NCBI RefSeq assembly: GCF_000002425.4
Contig: NC_037262.1
Span: forward strand, 7,872,998 to 7,936,997
From: Physcomitrium patens
Lineage: Eukaryota > Streptophyta > Bryopsida > Funariales > Funariaceae
Length of the DNA stretch: 64,000 nt
Reading direction: 5' to 3'
In this document: positions 10,259-22,463 of the stretch, in pieces
Position numbering within the stretch: the first letter of the stretch is position 1
Layout of the letters: each line of letters opens with the position of its first letter
Notes under the pieces: model-generated
What the model saw: only the letters and a program-made list of their open reading frames with translations
Told to the model about the DNA's origin: nothing
Databases searched by the model: none
Translations under genes and position numbers: made by a program

Positions 10259-10304
10259 GTTAGATGCCTAGTGCAAAATCAAACAAGATAGAATGTAATA
10301 CGAC
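10259..10304 (+). other. Start of family D internal sequence, truncated
   Basis: Matches 3545-3592: the TAG(A/G)TGCC block, then a CAA(A/G)CAAGA word and the shared end TACGACAATGT. It is cut by the family A LTR at 10305. This shows that the LTR ending at 10258 was itself followed by internal D sequence, so it is a 5' LTR of a further copy or part of a tandem LTR-internal-LTR-internal array. Confidence 0.6.
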
Positions 10305-10637
10305 AATGTGGTGACGTTCTATAGGACCTTCAATATGTATTGACTTTTTAAGATACATGCCTTGACTTACAAGACAAGTTTTTTTACGTGTGGGCCACAT
10401 AGTTAGCTTGGTCTTCAAGCTAACAACATGTGTGGCACATGGCCTACTTATTGACCACGTTTCTAATCCCAAAAAGTCAATTAAAGATACCTATAAAGTC
10501 AAAGTAGTATCGATGAAGCTTCTAGGAAGCTTTTATACCTATACCATAGAATTATCTTACTTTTATTTATTTTTACTTACTTCTACCTATTTATACATGT
10601 AATTATTGGCTTACATACATATGTCCATGTTAACATA
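10305..10637 (-). repeat. Family A LTR, truncated, reverse
   Basis: The reverse complement starts TGTTAACATGGACATATG, equivalent to the family's TGTCACGGATATACATA start, and matches 1-125 of this window closely, including the unusual 'agcttgaagaccaagct' hairpin region. It breaks off at 10305 within family D. It may be the 3' LTR of the reverse family A element that extends to 17797. Confidence 0.75.
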
Positions 10638-11760
10638 TTACTTGTTAATGAACTTCTAAAATATGTGACTTCTTCTCTAGCCGATCTTAACTAAACATTC
10701 TAAGTAAGGATTTAAGGTTTAAAGATAATGGATTAAAGGTTCTATCTACCCTCTTCCATCCACATTTACAAAAGAGATTGGAAACTTACCTCTCTCGTAT
10801 CTTCCTCCTAGATTCTATCCTCTAACTCCTAATTCTTGCTCCTTATATTCAAATAATTTTTTAAAATTTCAAAGAAAGAATAATTAATAAGGTTTAAGGA
10901 CTTACTTGATTGCAATCTATTAATATTTTCTTCCTTTCTTCTTATGCTCATTTTTCTCAAACCACAATCTGTGTTAGCAAAATAAATTTGAAATCAAATA
11001 ATTTTAATTAAAAATATATTCAATTTGGATTATAATTTGAACTTATTGGTCTTTTTTTTATTTTTATTTTTTATTCTAAATTCCTTCTATCTAATCTTTC
11101 TACTTTTTTTTTTTTTTTTTTTTTGAATTTCTTCTTCTTTTGTTAATGAAAAATTTTCTTAAATTCTTCTTAAGCTCCTTCTATACTATTCTTGTGAATA
11201 GAAGGGATATGAGGGGTGGAAGGAGTGATTAAATCTCCCTACTACTAGAGAAAGGCCCTCCATTGGAAATTTATAAGAATGCAAAGAGATGGTACGAGGA
11301 ATGGAGGGAGTGATTAATTCCCCCTACTACTAAAAAGAAGGCTCTCAAGAGTATCTTCTAAGGTCGTTATACCAAATACATTATATCTTGCCATCTATTC
11401 AAAGAAAGATGTATTTTTCTTGAAGATCTTTATCTCAATTACGTTGTCTTGAAGATTATAACAATTATAATGTTTTGTTTGGTAAGTTAGCAAGTCATAG
11501 CTCTTGAGTTGAATTTACTAGTTGTGGATTTTCTATCTTTTTAGTATCACAAATGCACAAAAGTACCAAAAAAAAATATGAAATAGAATGCTATCTTTGT
11601 TGGAACTTGTTTCTTTTATATTAAAGATTTTTTATTTTTTATCTTGGTTTTGATGGATGTTGTTGATGAAAATTTTCAACCTTCTTTATTACATTTGGAA
11701 GATTCTTTGCTGACTCCTATGTGTGTTTTCTAAATATCATATCCATATTAATGAATAAGA
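10638..11760 (-). other. Non-coding 3' region of a reverse family A element, with local repeats
   Basis: No coding content was recognised. 11340-11520 is the reverse complement of the family A 3' untranslated stretch at 42370-42490 (the blocks around 'gtaattgttacaacctt' and 'gaagatctttaag'). It also has a poly-T tract at about 11105-11124 and an imperfect tandem duplication at 11211-11348. Confidence 0.6.
11211..11348. repeat. Imperfect 85-bp tandem duplication
   Basis: 11211-11263 and 11296-11348 share 'ggagtgatta', 'ccctactacta' and 'ggc(c/t)ctc' in the same order, giving a period of 85 bp. Confidence 0.7.
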
Positions 11761-13330
11761 TATTTTAACCTATTTTGGTGCTGCTTTGAATCTTAGACTT
11801 TTTCTACCTCAAATTTTTAATTACTATCCATTTTTATAAGAAGTAATGGCATTTATCTTTTTTTTAAGATATTCATTGTCTTATATGGCTCAAAAAAAGA
11901 CATATGGAATATGAGATGGATCTTCATAGACTCCGATAGATATGATTGATAAGCAATAGGATTGACTCATTCACTAATAGAAAAAAGTCGAAGTCTACAA
12001 TAGTTTAATTTGTCACAAGGACAAGTAGTCTTAATATTGTGACAAAGTAGCCATATCTTGTCATCAATGTTGAATTGTGATTGTTCCTTGCAAAAGACAT
12101 TTGTATTGACCTTTTGTTATTCTTGAGCTTTTTTTTAACTAAACCTTTATTATTGTATATAATTCTAAGAAATGATTTACTAAAATTCTTATCATAGGAT
12201 TATCAACTTTTGAAAAGTCAAAAATATCAAGTCATAGATAATAACCATAATTGGCAAAAAAAGGTATTTTTTGAGTAGAAGAATTTATTAAATTATTAAA
12301 TATAAATTCTACCAATAATAAAAGAATTATCCAATCATCTTGATGATGATTAATGGTATACCTTAAACATTATTCTAGAACTTAATTCACATGTTCCGTT
12401 TGCCTATTAGTTTGAGGATAAAAAGCCAAAGAGAGCTTGATATCCATGTTTAATAACTTAAAAAGAATTCTCCAAAATCTCAATATAAATTGAGTTTTTT
12501 TATTTAATATAATACTCTTAGACAATCCATGATATAAATAGATGTTATAAAAAAAACTTAGCCATTTTTTTATTTGTGATAGATTTTATACATGATATAA
12601 AATGTGCCATTTTGGTAAGATAATCTACTATCACAAATATAGAATCATACAAACCTGAGATTAAAAGATCTGTGATAAAATCTATAGAAACAAAAGACTA
12701 TGGTTGTTCTGAAATAGGTAATGGTTAAAGAAGTCCATAAGGTTGATAATGAAGAAATTTGGATCTTGAACAAAAATCAAATAATTGTACAAAGTCCTTG
12801 ATTGGCTTCCACATTTGAGGCCACTAAAATTCTTTAGATATCAGCTCCAAAATCTTGTTGTATCCAAAATATCTGGCTATTAGAAAGTCATGATGAACTT
12901 GAGGAATATCTAATAATGCTTTTTCTTTTAGAATATATAATTGCCTCTTGAAGTAGAATAGATTATTCTTGAACTTGAATTTAGAAGTATCATAAGACTT
13001 AAAAGAATTATTCTTGATATCATAAATAAGAAGATTAGAAGATATACTTGATTAAATTTGGTTGACAAAGGTTGAATCAACAATCAATGTTGATTTTATT
13101 ACTCAAAGTTAAAAATACTTCGGCTTCAAGGAAATTATTTTTTGTTGATCAAGAGCTTTATTTTCTTCTTTTTATGCAAGATTAGAATGTCTAAAAAAGA
13201 CATTTGATAAACCTTATTGTTTTTTGTATCTACAAGTGATCTTGATATCAAATCTTGATAAAGACATATTCCAATGGATTTGGCCACATTTCAAAATATG
13301 TATCGACATGAAATATTTAAGATTCTTATG
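11761..13330 (-). pseudogene. Family A chromodomain and integrase, heavily decayed (reverse)
   Basis: On the minus strand, downstream of the integrase remnants, about 11870 down to 11710 reads (K)FEVEKV, D-S-K, then NRLKYLI and YGYDI: the aromatic and acidic skeleton of a chromodomain. The same block is better kept at 44560 down to 44400. The integrase region (about 13000 down to 11960) is collinear with 45700-44570 but has many stops and frameshifts and no usable frame. Such chromodomains are known in Gypsy chromoviruses to guide integration to marked chromatin. Confidence 0.65.
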
Positions 13331-13378
13331 ATTCATATTTTCAATAACTAAACTAAAAACACCTTCTAAATAATGATG

Positions 13379-14560
13379 TCATTCTTGAAATGAATCTACA
13401 ATTGTAAAAAGCTTTTTGTCATAGATCTTGTAATTAATTTTGATTGCTAAGAATTTTTTGGAATAAAATACTACAAAATAAAGCTTATCATATGCTTCTA
13501 TTTGTGATAAGCTAGCATCTATAATAAAGTCTAATTTATTTGTTTCTATGAAGAATACCTTAAAAAAATTAATGCAATATAAAATTGGTGTAGAAATAAA
13601 TGCTATCTTCAAGGTTTCATAAGATGTTTGAGCTTCTTTGCTCTTCTTAAGTTTGTCTTTACATGTTAGGCATATAAAAGGAACTCCAACTGAAAAAATA
13701 TTTTTAATAAAGATTAAAAATAATTTGTAAATCTCAAAAACATTGCACATCTCTCATAGTTTTTGAAATCTTCTAATCTATAATAGTTTAGACCTTGTTG
13801 AGATCTATTATTAATCTTTTGTTAAAAATAATATAACTTAAAAAATCAACTTGAGTAATATGGAATATACACTTTTTTTTAGCTTTATAGGTAATCCTAC
13901 ATCTCTTAATTTTTGTAGTATATGAAAAACATGAAGTTCATATTTTTTGTATATTTATAGTAGATGAGAATGTCATCTAAATAAAAAGCAACAAAATCAC
14001 CAAAAAACTCACAAAAGACATCATTCATAAGATGTTAAAAAGTAATTGGTAAATTTGTGAATCTAAAAGACATGACATTATATTCAAAATATCCTTATCT
14101 AGTTTAAAAAACAATCTTCTATTCATTTCTTTTTTTTTGATGTAGATCAGGTTATATACTCCTCATAGATCTATTTTTATGTAAATCTTTACTTAATTAA
14201 GTTGGTCAAGAAGTCTTAAAACCAAAGGTAAGAAATACTTATTTTTGATGGTGATCTTCTTAAGTCCTTGATAGTCTATGCACAATTATAAAGATCAATT
14301 TTTTTTCTTTACAAATAAGATATGAGCTTCTACCAGAGATTTTAAATGGCATATGAAATTCTTAGCCAAGTTCTTATCAATATTCACCTTTAGAGAAGCC
14401 AATTAATTTTGCAATAAGCTATAGATTGGTTCAAATACTAGTTGAGCTCTTTTTTGTTGATCAATTAAACAATCATAAGGTTAATGCTTTAGAAGAATAT
14501 CTATATTATTCTTTTCAAAAAAATCTTTAAAATCTTGATATTGGTTAGGAATACCAATTA
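13379..14560 (-). pseudogene. Family A RT and RNase H remnant (reverse)
   Basis: Frame 13750-13379 covers the RT thumb to RNase H (CLTCKDKLKKS, then ETNKLDFIIDASLSQIEAYDK, then YSKKFLAIKINYKIYDKK). Upstream, 14560-13790 is collinear with the RT of the reverse element at 47296-46391 (blocks matching MPFGLTN, FxDDF-like and the KxxIDQLN region) but is broken throughout. It belongs to one element with the chromodomain at 11.8 kb and gag at 17 kb. Confidence 0.75.
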
Positions 14561-14639
14561 ATATCTTTTCACCATTAAAAATGGGTGTAGCATATGTAGT
14601 AAAGATGACCCTTCTTTTGTTGCATGCATGAAAGCTCTT

Positions 14640-15434
14640 ATATCTACCAATAAAGATTTGGATGTATTAAGCTTATCTATTTCTACTTCACTATTGAAAT
14701 TTTGGATTAAACTACAAGAAAAATTAAGGTTATAAGAAATCTAATCTATTTGAGGATTATATTTTTTTTAACTACATTAATCCCAAAATAATTGAATTGG
14801 AAGGAGATCTTATCACATTAAATATTATTATACTATTATAATCTTTAGTTAATACATCTTAAGAACAATCTTATGAATAATATTTCTAGAAGATAACAAA
14901 CGACTACTTATAACTTTTACATGTACAAATTTAAGTTTCTTGACTAAAGATATTTTTTATTTCTTGACAAAGTCTTTGTCTATAAAGAAGTTGAGGCTCT
15001 TGAATATAATAATACAAAAAATTTGTGATTTTTAGGTCCTAAATACACATCTATTATAAAACAAGGTGAGGAATTTGAAAAAAAAATTACCTTTATTTGA
15101 TGTTATATATGATTCGAGTCTCACAGTCTCTATTACAGCTAAAAAAATTCGTTTTTCAATACATCTAAAGGAACAATCTCATAAGTATCATCTCCAAAAG
15201 ACAACAAATAACCATCTATGATTTTTATATGTATGGATTTAGGTTTCTTGATTAAAGATATATAGTTTTTTTAACAAAGCCTTTGTTTATAAAACAAGGT
15301 GAAGCTCTTGAATCTAATAATACAAAGATTTTGTGATTTTTAGGTCTTAAATACATATCTATTGTAAAAGAAGATGAGAGATTTGAGGAGAGAATAGGAC
15401 GTTTATTAGATATTCTACATAATTCTAATTACAC
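14640..15434 (-). pseudogene. Family A protease region, internally duplicated (reverse)
   Basis: The block 14865-15165 and the block 15166-15434 both align to the protease stretch at 47500-47760 (the reverse complement encodes the DSxASAC(F) ... VHVEVIDG-like region). Both contain the 'ttcttgattaaagatat' block, the 'aggctcttgaat' block carrying the catalytic motif, and the 'tttttaggtc(c/t)taaatac' block. This is a head-to-tail duplication of about 285 bp inside the element, made before insertion of the family B LTR at 15435. No open frame remains. Confidence 0.7.
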
Positions 15435-16807
15435 TGTATTGTTTTGTGGTTTGGCTACCATGTAAAAATATTGTATTTATATGTTTGATATATAATTTAT
15501 CAAATAACATGATAAGAGCTATATTAATGGATTTTAATTAGTTGTAGAATGTAATTAGATTTCTACTCTAAAAAAAGGTTATTTAAAAGAATTACTATTA
15601 GAATTTATATAGCTTAATTTTTTCTAATAATAGCTTTAAAGATTAATTTTGATTGATAGTAACTTTTATATATTTAAAATCATCTTTATTAGACATTGGT
15701 GATCCTTAAAGTCTTATTTTGTTTCTTTTATTTGATATTTAGGCCATATATTATATAAACCTTATTAGAAAAAGGATTGGAGAATGGTCTTGGTAGCAAA
15801 AAGAGAATTTAGAACATCTACATAGATGAATGGAGATGGATGATAAAAATCTCCATTTCTATTGGCCAAAAATCATGTCCAATGGACTTTAAAGAGGCTG
15901 CTTGAGGCATTATCAGGGATTTGGGTTATTCTTTCGAAGTCATTTGAGTTTTGGAGGCTAAGATCAGTAAATTTAGATTTTTGGCTATGGTTTTGGTACA
16001 AATTTTGTGTGATTTGGAGTTTATATGAAAGAGATGTAGGCGCTCAAAGTTAAGGTGATGATTTTGTACATGTTATCACTCTTTTGGATATAATGCATGT
16101 ATACAATAAGAAATGAAGAATTGAAAACTAAAGTTGAAAAAATCACTTTTTTGGCTACAATTTTTGCATATTTTTTGATAAATTCTAAGTTTAGATAAAG
16201 AAGATATTAGAAGTTGAAGTTGGTGCTTCAAATCTAAGAATAATAAGTTACTTGATTCACTAGTAGTCGTATTTTGAGCTATATCTTGAGCAATTTGACA
16301 AGATTTTGGCTCAAAATTTCCAAAAATGTGTATAATCATATTTTTAAATTTTATACATAAACTTTGAGATATTTTAATTTTGTATTTTTAAGATATAAAG
16401 AAAATAATACTCAAGTGCTTGTAAGTTAGGATTTAGAGTATTTACTAGGATTTCTTAGATGCTAGAAGATCAGTAGTAAGTTTACAATTTATTTTTTTTG
16501 TAATAAATCTTGAAGATAATAAATAAATTATATATAAATTTAAAAAAAAAATTAATAGTTGAATCAAAAGATATGAATTTCTAAAATTCAAGAAAAAAAA
16601 GTTATTTATGGGAAAAATGTGTTTTGAAGAATTTTGCTACAATTTGGATATTTCATATAAAATAAAGAAGTTTTGAGAGTCAAGAATTTTTATATAATTT
16701 AAAGATATAATAAATTACTTATTGGAGCTTAGCCAATAAGTTAAAAATAAACTCTCTATAGCTAGATATGCCATGTATTCTCAATTTGCAAATCATGCCA
16801 CTTAACA
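15435..16807 (+). mobile_element. Family B LTR (subtype 1), solo, inside a family A gag-protease gene
   Basis: About 1373 bp, starting TGTATTGTTTTGTGGTTTGGC and ending AATCATGCCACTTAACA. Copies at 24227 and 27013 share start and end respectively. The left flank (attctaattacac) and right flank (atggtctctattgtag) together match the uninterrupted family A sequence at 47757-47785, so the host element is continuous across it. No internal region or second LTR was seen, hence solo LTR. A target duplication is not clear after decay. Confidence 0.8.
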
Positions 16808-17347
16808 ATGGTCTCTATTGTAGATGGAAAAACTTGTTTTTTGACAAATTATCTTCTTTGGCAATTGTTCTCCTCATTTTGTGATTGCATTTCTTCTTTG
16901 GAAAATATTGAAAAATATGCTTAGCCTCTCTATAATATAAGCACAAACCTTCTTGATGACATCAACTCTTTTTTTGCTTAGTGAGGGATTTAAAAAGTAC
17001 CATATCAATTTGCATTGGTTTTGACCTTGATATATAAGTTTTTAAAAACTTGAAAGTTATCAACATTATTTGGTTAGTTCTTTTTAACAAAATCTTTATT
17101 CTTAATGTCTTTTAAAAAATCGATTGTTACATGCAATGGCTTTAACAATAAATTATTCTAAAGATTTTATTTTTGGCATTATTAATAACAAATGTTTGAC
17201 GATATCCTTCAATCCATATGAAAATTGATTAATAAGGGCTTTGTCATTTCAAATCATATTACAATCAAAGTTTTAGAATTGAACAATATATATAGTAGCT
17301 GACTATGATTCTTGTTGTAAAGATAAGAACTTGGTCTTTATTGTAAA
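16808..17347 (-). pseudogene. Family A gag remnant (reverse)
   Basis: Collinear with 47780-48310 of the better kept reverse element (blocks 'tcttctttggcaat', 'tataagcacaaacc(t)ttct', 'aatggctt(t)aa(c)aataaattatt', 'cttggtcttt'). On the minus strand the pieces include a decayed zinc-knuckle region. The gag N-terminus is missing: the sequence passes directly into an LTR at about 17348. No open frame. Confidence 0.65.
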
Positions 17348-17797
17348 GATGATATAGTATTTAACTAAAATGGCTATCACCAAAAACAAGAAGATTAGAA
17401 AGTCTTGAAATAAGACTAAAGATTAGAAAGGCATTGATAAGAATGAAGAAGGCTTTACTCTTCCTTCCACATACATTCTTAACTAGAAGCTATATGGCAA
17501 TATTCTATAGGACCTCTAAAACGTATTGACTTTGTAAGACATATATCTTAACTTGCAATATAAGTTTTTTATATGTATTCCAAATAGTTATCTTGTTCCA
17601 CAAGCTATCAATACCTGGTTAACTTATTGACCAATTTTCTATCCTATCAATTAACTACAAATACAAGTAAAATTAAAACAACATCTATGAAGCTTCTAGG
17701 AAGCTTTTCTAAAACATATTATGAAATAAATCAATTTTTATCTACTTCTATTTAATCATATAGATAAATATCATAGTAAATATGTATGTTCATGATA
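17348..17797 (-). repeat. Family A LTR (reverse), left arm of a head-to-head pair
   Basis: The reverse complement begins TATCATGAACATACATATT and follows the canonical LTR (TGTCACGGATATACATATG...). It includes the 'ctatatgattaaatagaag', 'aagcttcctagaagctt' and 'ggaggtcctatagaa' blocks. Its inner end is fused to gag, so it is the 5' LTR of the decayed reverse element at 11.3-17.8 kb. Confidence 0.85.
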
Positions 17798-18300
17798 CAT
17801 ACATATTTATTTTAGTAATTACTATTATAATTAAATGAAAGTAGATAAAAGTAAATAAATATAGATTGATTTTATAATATCTTCTAGAAAAGATTTTTAG
17901 AAGCTTTATAGACATGATTTTTACTTTACATATATTTATAGCTAAGTTTTATATTAGAAACTTTCTCAACAAGTTAGCCATTTGTTGTACGTATGGATAG
18001 CTTGTAGAAGAAGCTAACTATATAATGCACTCGTAGAAAACTTGCCTTGCAATTTAAGACATGTGGCATAAAAAATCAACACATGTTGGAGGTTCTATAA
18101 AATATTACCACATAGCTTTTAGGTAGATAGTGTATATAGAGGCAAGAATGAAGTTTTTTTCATTCTTATCAATTCTTTTTTTACTTTATTGTAGATTTAA
18201 GTGTCTTTAGTTTTCTTATCTTTTGACAATAGTTATTTTAATTTCTTTTTAACATATATATTTCTTTATTTTTATTTTGTCATACTTCTTTGAAAAAAGT
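17793..18300 (+). repeat. Family A LTR (forward), right arm of a head-to-head pair
   Basis: Begins TGATACATACATATTTATT, overlapping the start of the reverse LTR by about 5 bp. It continues through the 'agatttttagaagctttat', 'aacttgccttgcaa', 'catgttggaggttctata' and 'tatatagaggcaagaatga' blocks. It is the 5' LTR of the forward element running to 22463. Confidence 0.85.
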
Positions 18301-20029
18301 TTTACTTAGTTATTACTTTCATTAGATTCTTGTCGTTAATAAATTGACAAGAATATTTATAATAACAGAGCTTTGTCTTTTCTTGATTAAGAGTAGATTA
18401 TTACTTTCTCTTAATAAGTCATAAATGTATTAAAAGTTGTAGATAATCTTCTTCTAAACTGATATTGTCCTTAATATTTTCTTTGTTTTCAAGTCCTTTC
18501 TTCTATTTGTCTTGAGCAATATTAAATATCTTTTCTTCTCTAAGTATTATTATGGCAAAGATTTTTTAAATGAAGAGTAAAATAATACAAATACAAAAAA
18601 ATTGAAAGAATTAATGCTTGCAAATGCATCAACTCAATTTACTACCACAAAGAGCAACAAAAATAGTATGAAATAAAGATATAGAGATGATTGGAGCTGC
18701 TTCAATATTTGAATCAAATCATGTCTCTTCTTCAATAATAGAATATCTTTTTAATATTAGAAAATTAAAGATTATAGTATCTGAAAAGTTTAATAACATA
18801 AGATCTAAGTTTTGAAGATTTATTAATCAAATACAAATTATAATTGAACCTCAATCTCAAGCTATCTAATTTCAAGATTGCAAGTTAGTTTTATTAATAC
18901 ACTTCTTTAAATTCAATATTATCATTTTTTTTTTTAATGAAAAAAAATAAATATTAGATAATCTAAATGCTTTAATGGCAGAATTTTGATCTATGTATGG
19001 AGAGCATGATGCAATATGTATTACAATCAATAAGATCCATATATTATAATAAGATAATCAATCAATAATATTATATGCTTTATATTTTTGACAGCTTATA
19101 ATTGATATCAAGTAGGTTGATGCTACACTTATTAACCAATTTTTCTATAGATTATAATATGAAATAAATAAATTGATACTCAACTTACCTAATCTTTAAA
19201 CATTGAGTCAAGCAATTGGTTTTATAGTATTATAAGACAATCTACTTTTTGAATTTCAATTTGAGAGTCGTACAAGTATACTTCAGTATTATTATAATTT
19301 AATGGCAATATCAACTTTTCTTCAATACATACATTCTGAAATAGAAGATATTCAAATTGATATGATATATTTTAAACTTCTTACTGAGTAAGAGAAGACT
19401 TATTGTCATGAAGAAGGATTATGATTGTATTATGGAAAATCTAAGTAATTATTCAATATTGTTCAAAAAAGTAATACAACCACAAAATGAAGAGTATAGC
19501 TATTAAAGACAATAATATACTAAAAAGTAAGTTTGTCCAACTACAATAGAGACCATATAACTGGAACCTTATACAATACATATTGAAGGTCCTATTCTCT
19601 CCTCAAAATCTTTTCTTTGTTTTACAATAAATATTATTTTAAGACCTAAATAACACAAAGCCTCTACAATATTAGATTTAGTAACCTTAGCATGTTTATT
19701 AAATAAAGAATTTACTAAAAGGTATAAGATATCTTTAGTAAAGAAAACTAAATTTGTTCATGTACTAGTTATAGATGGTCATTCATTGTCTTTAAGAGAT
19801 ATTAGTCATGAAATCTTTCCTATAAAAATAATAATCAATGGTCATAGTAGCTTAGCAATATTTAGTATCATTAAATCTTTGTCTTATCTAATTATTTTAG
19901 ATTTATCATAGCTAAAAAAATATAATCTAGAAATAGATTAGATTTCTTATAGTCTTGATTTTTCTAAAAGTATAATTAAGAGTGTAGTTAATCAAGTAAA
20001 AAGTCATAAGTCTAATGTAATTAAACGTT
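18301..20029 (+). pseudogene. Family A gag and protease (forward), decayed
   Basis: Collinear with 38701-40470 of the forward element and with 28337-29290. Recognisable pieces are a gag helix-rich region (about 18700-19000), a decayed zinc-knuckle stretch near 19400 (tattgtcatgaagaaggattatgattgt, where the knuckle Cys/His codons are altered) and the protease near 19640-19990, with VHVLVIDGHSLSLRDI-like and NIIKSLSYLIILDL-like pieces. Every frame is closed by stops. The upstream LTR is at 17793-18300, and the downstream continuation resumes after the family B LTR at 21313. Confidence 0.7.
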
Positions 20030-20117
20030 ATTGAGATAGAGAGAGTTTGCTTCAAGAAAGCATTAGGTTCTTTGCTACTACTAATTGTTCAATTAAGTCT
20101 TGAGATAAAGAAGACCA

Positions 20118-20178
<61 letters not shown>

Positions 20179-21312
20179 CTTTTAGATGCTATTACACCAA
20201 ATATATAAGTCTTAAGTTCTCAAAAATATCCAAAATATGATAAAATCTCTAAATCTTTAAATAACTTTATGAAGTATTATTTGCGAACTCATATCTTTCA
20301 ATCGGACCATTCAAACACATTCAAATTTTATATGAAGTATTAATGTACTTCTAACAACTACCACAACAAATTTCAATTCCAAATTCATTGCGGATCTTAA
20401 AATATCACCAAAATCCTAACTGTAGCTTTAAACCCTAGTTTTTATACATCTACATGCAATTTTCTTCATTACTCACAAGCTAAGTACTCAAATGCCACAA
20501 AAATTGTATGTATAACTTCTTAATATAATAATCTACCTTTTCCAAAATGTTTTAGCCAAAAATTTGTTCAGAAACTCAAGATACGGCTCAAACCATTACT
20601 ATGAACAAAATCACTTACTTATTGCCTTTGATTTGGATGTGCTGACTTTAACCCTCTATAACTTCTTCATCTAAATTCCAAATTCATCAAATAATATTTA
20701 CAAAGTGTAGTCAAAAAAGTTTTCTCTCCAATCCCAATCGCCAATCTTTTGTTACTCTTCGTAAATGTATGTTATGTCCCAAAGAATGACAATAGGTATG
20801 AAATTGACACCTTAATTTTGAGCACCAGTAACTCCATAAAAACTCCAAATTACACAAAATTTGCACCCAATCTGTATTCAAAAACCTAAACTTGATGATT
20901 TTAGCCTCCAAAACTTAAATGACTTCAAAAATAAAACCCTAATTTCTAATAAGGCCTTGGGCAGCCTCCTTGAAGCCCATTGGGCATGGCCTTTGACCAA
21001 TAGGAATGAAGATCTCCATTCTTTGCCTTCATTCAATCATGTCTTGCTTTCATCTTTTCCAATAAGCCTCCTGCTAGTTAAGAATTTCTTCTTTAGGTTC
21101 TAATCTCCTCTCAAGGCTTCATATTAAACATGTAGGTCTTATAATTTTTTAAAATGCTATAATCAAAATAGATAAAATTCAAAATAGAGTGGATTTCTTA
21201 AATTCACTCTCTTTAAATTAATCTATTAACCATTTTAACATACACCAAGACTTATGAACATATTATATGTTCTAATTAATTTTTACATACTATAAATAAT
21301 TATAATATGATA
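20030..21312 (-). mobile_element. Family B LTR (subtype 2), solo, inside family A
   Basis: About 1280 bp, the same orientation and block order as 8081-9349 (start '(tg)ttgagatagagagagtttgc', 'ttatatata' microsatellite, 'gggcagcctccttgaagccca', end 'ataatatgata'). Family A sequence matching 40400-40480 lies on both sides, so it is an insertion. It carries a long (TA)n tract at about 20121-20175. No genes attached. Confidence 0.75.
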
Positions 21313-22463
21313 ATATATATTTATAAATATAAGAGCTTTCTTGCATATTGTAAAAATAAGATTATCTTATGTTATTAATATTACACCTATTTTTAATGGT
21401 AGAAAGGCTTTAAGTGGTATTTCAAGCCAATATTAAGATTTTTAAGATGTATTTAAAAAGAAGAATGTGAAAACTCTTTCAGAACATTGTCCCTATGACT
21501 ACTCAATTGATCTTTAAGAAGGAGCTCAATCGCCATTTGGATCAATCTATAGTTTATTACAAAATAAATTGATTGAATTCAAAGAGTATATTGAAGAAAA
21601 TCTCACCAAAAACTCTATATACTATTCCAAATCTCTAATAAGAGCTCTAATTTTATTTATAAAGAAAAAAGATGAATCATTGAAGATGTATATTGATTAT
21701 TAAGGACTCAAAAAAATCACCATAAAAAAAAAGTATTTATTATCTTTAATATCTGAACTTTTTGATCAATTCAATCAAGATAAGTTCTATACAAAAATAG
21801 ATCTACAATGAGCATATAATTTGATATGCATGAAAGAAAGAGGTGAATAGAAGACTATATTTTAAACTAGATATAGACATTTCAAATAAAATATCATACC
21901 TTTTGGACTTACAAATGCACAAGCAACTTTTCAATATCTAATAAATATTATCTATCAAGAGTTTTTAGATAACTTTATTATGTATTATTTAGACAATATC
22001 TTTATCTATTCCAAGAATACAAAAGAAGATGAATTTTATTTCTATCATGTATTATAAAAATTAAGAAATACAAGACTCTATACTAAGATAGAAAAGTATG
22101 TATTTTACACTACTTAAGTTGACTTCTTAGAATGTATCATTTCAAATGATGGACTTTTGATAGATCTTAAAAATATTTGAACTATTATAAATTAAAAGAT
22201 TTCAAAAATGATAAAAATATCCAATGCTTTTTAGGATTTGCTAATTACTATTAGATCTTCATTAAAGACTTCTTTCAAATTGCAACTACACTAACATATT
22301 TGACTTGTAAAGACAAACTTCAATGGAATCAAGAAGAAGAAGTAACATTTGAAGCTTTGAAGATAACTTTTATTTTTGGACCAATCTTATATTATATCAA
22401 CTTTTTAAGTCATTATTTATAGAAATAAATACATCAAATTTTACTTTGGATGCTATGATTGTT
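21313..22463 (+). pseudogene. Family A RT and start of RNase H (forward), decayed
   Basis: Continues the element begun at 17793. Pieces seen: the linker to RT (SEHCPYDYSIDL), the palm region (MPFGLTN-like near 21897 and the YLDN box near 21986, where the second Asp of YxDD is Asn), the thumb near 22150-22330, and RNase H starting FIEINTSNFTLDAM near 22420. It is broken by many stops and is cut by family C sequence at about 22464. Integrase and the 3' LTR are absent. Confidence 0.75.
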
